In this document: positions 62,134 through 64,000 of the stretch, piece after piece
Position numbering within the stretch: position 1 is the stretch's first letter
Layout of the letters: each line of letters begins with the position of its first letter
DNA from: Pseudomonas sp. PICF141
GTDB lineage: Bacteria; Pseudomonadota; Gammaproteobacteria; Pseudomonadales; Pseudomonadaceae
Length of the DNA: 64,000 nt
Reading direction: 5' to 3'
Assembly: GCF_002286815.1 (NCBI RefSeq)
Contig: NZ_MUNM01000040.1
Location: 186,001 to 250,000 of the forward strand
Notes under the pieces: model-generated
The model's input: the letters and a program-made list of their open reading frames with translations, nothing else
What the model was told of the DNA's origin: nothing
Database searches by the model: none
Made by a program: the position numbers and the translations under genes

Positions 62134-63245
62134 TGAGGGCAAGTGCCATGCTGCGACGCCAGGCTCTGACGTTAGGGAGTTTGCTGCTGGGTGCGGTGAC
62201 ACTGGGCGGCTGGACGCTGTTCAAACAAAAGGACAAAAGCCCGCTGCTGCTCTCGGCGCGGGATGACGTTGACGGCAAACACTACGCCGTCGGTTATCGA
62301 CTGGATGGCACCCGGGTGTTTGCCACCCAGGTCGGCCAGCGTTGCCACGACATCATCAACCACCCGACTCGGCCGATAGCGCTGTTCGTCGCCCGGCGTC
62401 CGGGCACCGAGAGTTACCTGATCGACCTGCGCGACGGCACGTTGTTGCAAACCGTGGTTTCGCAGCCGAACCGGCACTTCTACGGGCACGCAGTGATTCA
62501 CCAGAGCGGCAAATGGTTGTACGCCACCGAGAACGACACCTCCGATCCGGGCCGCGGCCTGCTCGGTGTGTATCAATTCGAAGGTGAGCGACTGGTGCAC
62601 AGCGGCGAGCTTTCCACCCACGGTGTCGGCCCGCATCAGGTGTCGTGGATGCCCGATGGCGAGACGCTGATTGTGGCCAACGGCGGCATTCGCACCGAGG
62701 CCGAAAGCCGGGTCGAGATGAACCTCGACGCGATGGAGCCGAGCCTGGTGTTGATGCAGCGCGATGGCACTTTGTTGAGCAAGGAAACACTGGCTCAGCA
62801 GATGAACAGTGTGCGGCACTTGGGCGTTGCCAGTGACGGCACCATTGTCGCCGGTCAGCAATTCATGGGCGCTGCCCACGAGTCGTCGCAGCTGCTGGCG
62901 ATCAAGCGTCCCGGCCAACCGTTCGTGGCGTTCCCGGTGCCCGAGCATCAGTTGCAGGCCATGGGGCATTACACCGCCAGCGTCGCCGTCCACAGCGAAC
63001 TGCGTCTGGTCGCCCTGACGGCGCCGCGAGGCAACCGCTTTTTTATCTGGGACCTGGACAGCGGTGACGTGCGCCTGGATGCGCCACTTCCCGACTGCGC
63101 CGGCGTCGGAGCCGTGGCCGATGGTTTTGTCGTGACCTCCGGTCAAGGACGCTGCCGATACTACGATTGCCGCCAGACAACCCTTGTTGCAAAACCGCTG
63201 GAATTGCCTGCGGGGCTCTGGGACAACCATCTGCATCTGATCTGA
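62133..63245 (+). CDS. DUF1513 protein (beta-propeller-like)
   Basis: A 370-residue protein with an N-terminal signal/anchor (R-R-Q-A-L-T-L-G-S-L-L-L-G-A; weak twin-arginine flavour). A repeated beta-propeller-like body follows, with H-D-I-I-N-H-P, G-H-A-V-I-H-Q-S-G-K-W-L-Y and G-P-H-Q-V-S-W-M-P-D-G. DUF1513 proteins close imelysin/di-haem iron operons. ATG 62148 is an alternative start. Confidence 0.87.
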   Translation: MRASAMLRRQALTLGSLLLGAVTLGGWTLFKQKDKSPLLLSARDDVDGKHYAVGYRLDGTRVFATQVGQRCHDIINHPTRPIALFVARRPGTESYLIDLRDGTLLQTVVSQPNRHFYGHAVIHQSGKWLYATENDTSDPGRGLLGVYQFEGERLVHSGELSTHGVGPHQVSWMPDGETLIVANGGIRTEAESRVEMNLDAMEPSLVLMQRDGTLLSKETLAQQMNSVRHLGVASDGTIVAGQQFMGAAHESSQLLAIKRPGQPFVAFPVPEHQLQAMGHYTASVAVHSELRLVALTAPRGNRFFIWDLDSGDVRLDAPLPDCAGVGAVADGFVVTSGQGRCRYYDCRQTTLVAKPLELPAGLWDNHLHLI

Positions 63246-63259
63246 TCCCACCCGCCCCT

Positions 63260-63350
63260 TGTAGGAGCGAAGCTTGCTCGCGAAAGCAATATATCAGTCG
63301 GTATTTGCGCTGACTGACACACCGCTTTCGCGAGCAAGCTTCGCTCCTAC
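63260..63350. repeat. REPIN, 'gaagcttgctcgcgaaagc' variant
   Basis: 27-base arms (63260-63286 and 63324-63350) are exact inverses or nearly so, with GCGAAGCTTGCTCGCG cores. Lies between the iron operon and the RND adaptor. Confidence 0.85.
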
Positions 63351-63452
63351 CGGTTTTGTACTCGCTTGTAAAAAGTGGCAGTTGGATTCACTGCCACACT
63401 CGGAGTAATGTTCCCGCCTGTCTCATCCGGTTTTCTCCAAGGAAATGGAAAT

Positions 63453-64000
63453 ATGCTGCGCCGCCGCATGCTGATCATGTTGGGTATTGTTCTGCTAATC
63501 GTGCTGCTGCTGGCCGGTTATAAAGCCTTTTCTATCTACACGATGATGCAAGGCTTTTCCGCGCCGAAACCGCCGATAAGTGTCGCCGTGGCCACCGCCA
63601 CCGAACGTCCGTGGCAAAGCCGTTTGCCAACGGTCGGCACCCTCACGGCGCTGCAAGGGGTCGACCTGAGTCTGGAGATCGCCGGCACCGTCAAAGAGGT
63701 GCAGTTCGAGTCGGGGCAGAAGGTCAAGGCTGGTCAGCCGATCCTGCAACTCGACACCGCTGTTGAAACCGCCCTGCTGGCCACCGCCCAGGCCGACCTG
63801 GGACTGGCGCAACTGGATTACGGTCGCGGCAGCCAACTGGTGGGCAGCCAGGCGATTTCCAAAGGCGAGTTCGACCGACTCTCGGCGGTGTTGCAAAAGA
63901 GCCGGGCCACGGTCAATCAGCTCAAGGCGGCACTGGAGAGAAAACGCATCCTCGCCCCGTTCAGCGGCACCATCGGCATTCGCCGGGTGGACGTTGGCGA
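63453..64000 (+). CDS. RND efflux periplasmic adaptor, partial (MexV-like place)
   Basis: The first 182 residues of a membrane-fusion protein, cut by the window end. It has an N-terminal anchor (L-I-M-L-G-I-V-L-L-I-V-L-L-L-A-G), then lipoyl-like E-I-A-G-T-V-K-E-V-Q-F and G-Q-K-V-K-A-G-Q-P-I-L-Q-L, a coiled hairpin (L-A-T-A-Q-A-D-L-G-L) and I-L-A-P-F-S-G-T-I-G. It connects an inner-membrane RND pump to an outer-membrane channel. PAO1 has mexV-mexW after the imelysin operon; orthology is from that order only. GGAAATGGAA precedes the ATG. Confidence 0.85.
   Translation, partial: MLRRRMLIMLGIVLLIVLLLAGYKAFSIYTMMQGFSAPKPPISVAVATATERPWQSRLPTVGTLTALQGVDLSLEIAGTVKEVQFESGQKVKAGQPILQLDTAVETALLATAQADLGLAQLDYGRGSQLVGSQAISKGEFDRLSAVLQKSRATVNQLKAALERKRILAPFSGTIGIRRVDVG

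Overview
The window looks like a stretch of chromosome from a fluorescent-group Pseudomonas. It is GC-rich and full of REP/REPIN-type inverted repeats typical of that group. Two blocks follow the gene order I remember from P. aeruginosa PAO1: PilZ protein, small lipoprotein, pykA, enoyl-CoA hydratase, ferredoxin reductase, sadC, fumarase (about 3.9-11.4 kb), and epimerase, argP-like gene, ACT protein, lysE-type exporter, sodB, bifA, imelysin operon, RND adaptor (about 50.5-64 kb). Those comparisons are from memory; no search was run.

The most distinctive part is a split insecticidal-toxin (Tc) locus. Tc-associated genes lie on both sides of the conserved pykA-fumarase block. A ten-repeat Ig-like protein is at 0.2-3.4 kb. 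A TcB subunit (SpvB/TcdB type) is translationally coupled to a first TcC (Rhs-core) toxin at 11.6-19.0 kb. A 1645-residue LRR/NEL-type ubiquitin ligase effector reads in the opposite direction (19.2-24.1 kb). A second TcC follows (24.4-27.1 kb). No TcA is visible. The two TcC proteins share a similar core but end in unrelated, more AT-rich C-termini: the first has the residues of a YwqJ-like deaminase, the second is unrecognised. A 20-bp palindrome resembling a lux box lies upstream of the TcB gene and, with one mismatch, between the NEL gene and the second tcC. Degenerate copies lie at the Ig-like gene's start and at the left edge. These separated genes may therefore form one regulon.

From 27 to 46 kb the window is catabolic and regulatory. 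A DctB/DctD-class two-component pair precedes a dicarboxylate/2-oxoglutarate-type MFS transporter. That transporter has a sigma-54 promoter and two helically phased 12-bp dyads that are good activator sites. Next come a flavin reductase, a small monooxygenase, an AraC regulator and a large leftward cluster: a 2-ketoarginine decarboxylase-like ThDP enzyme, an aldehyde dehydrogenase and a PotABCD-like ABC transporter, with a divergent LysR gene. An MBL-fold protein diverges from a second LysR gene, and pobR diverges from pobA (4-hydroxybenzoate to protocatechuate).

The right end holds three functional groups. One is a lysine/arginine-export group (ArgP-like regulator, ACT protein, LysE-type exporter). 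The second is sodB with the c-di-GMP phosphodiesterase gene bifA. The third is an iron-linked operon of imelysin, di-haem oxidoreductase, second imelysin and DUF1513 protein, behind a 27-bp inverted repeat that could be a Fur-type operator. The window ends inside an RND efflux adaptor gene. Three c-di-GMP genes (PilZ, sadC, bifA) lie within the window.
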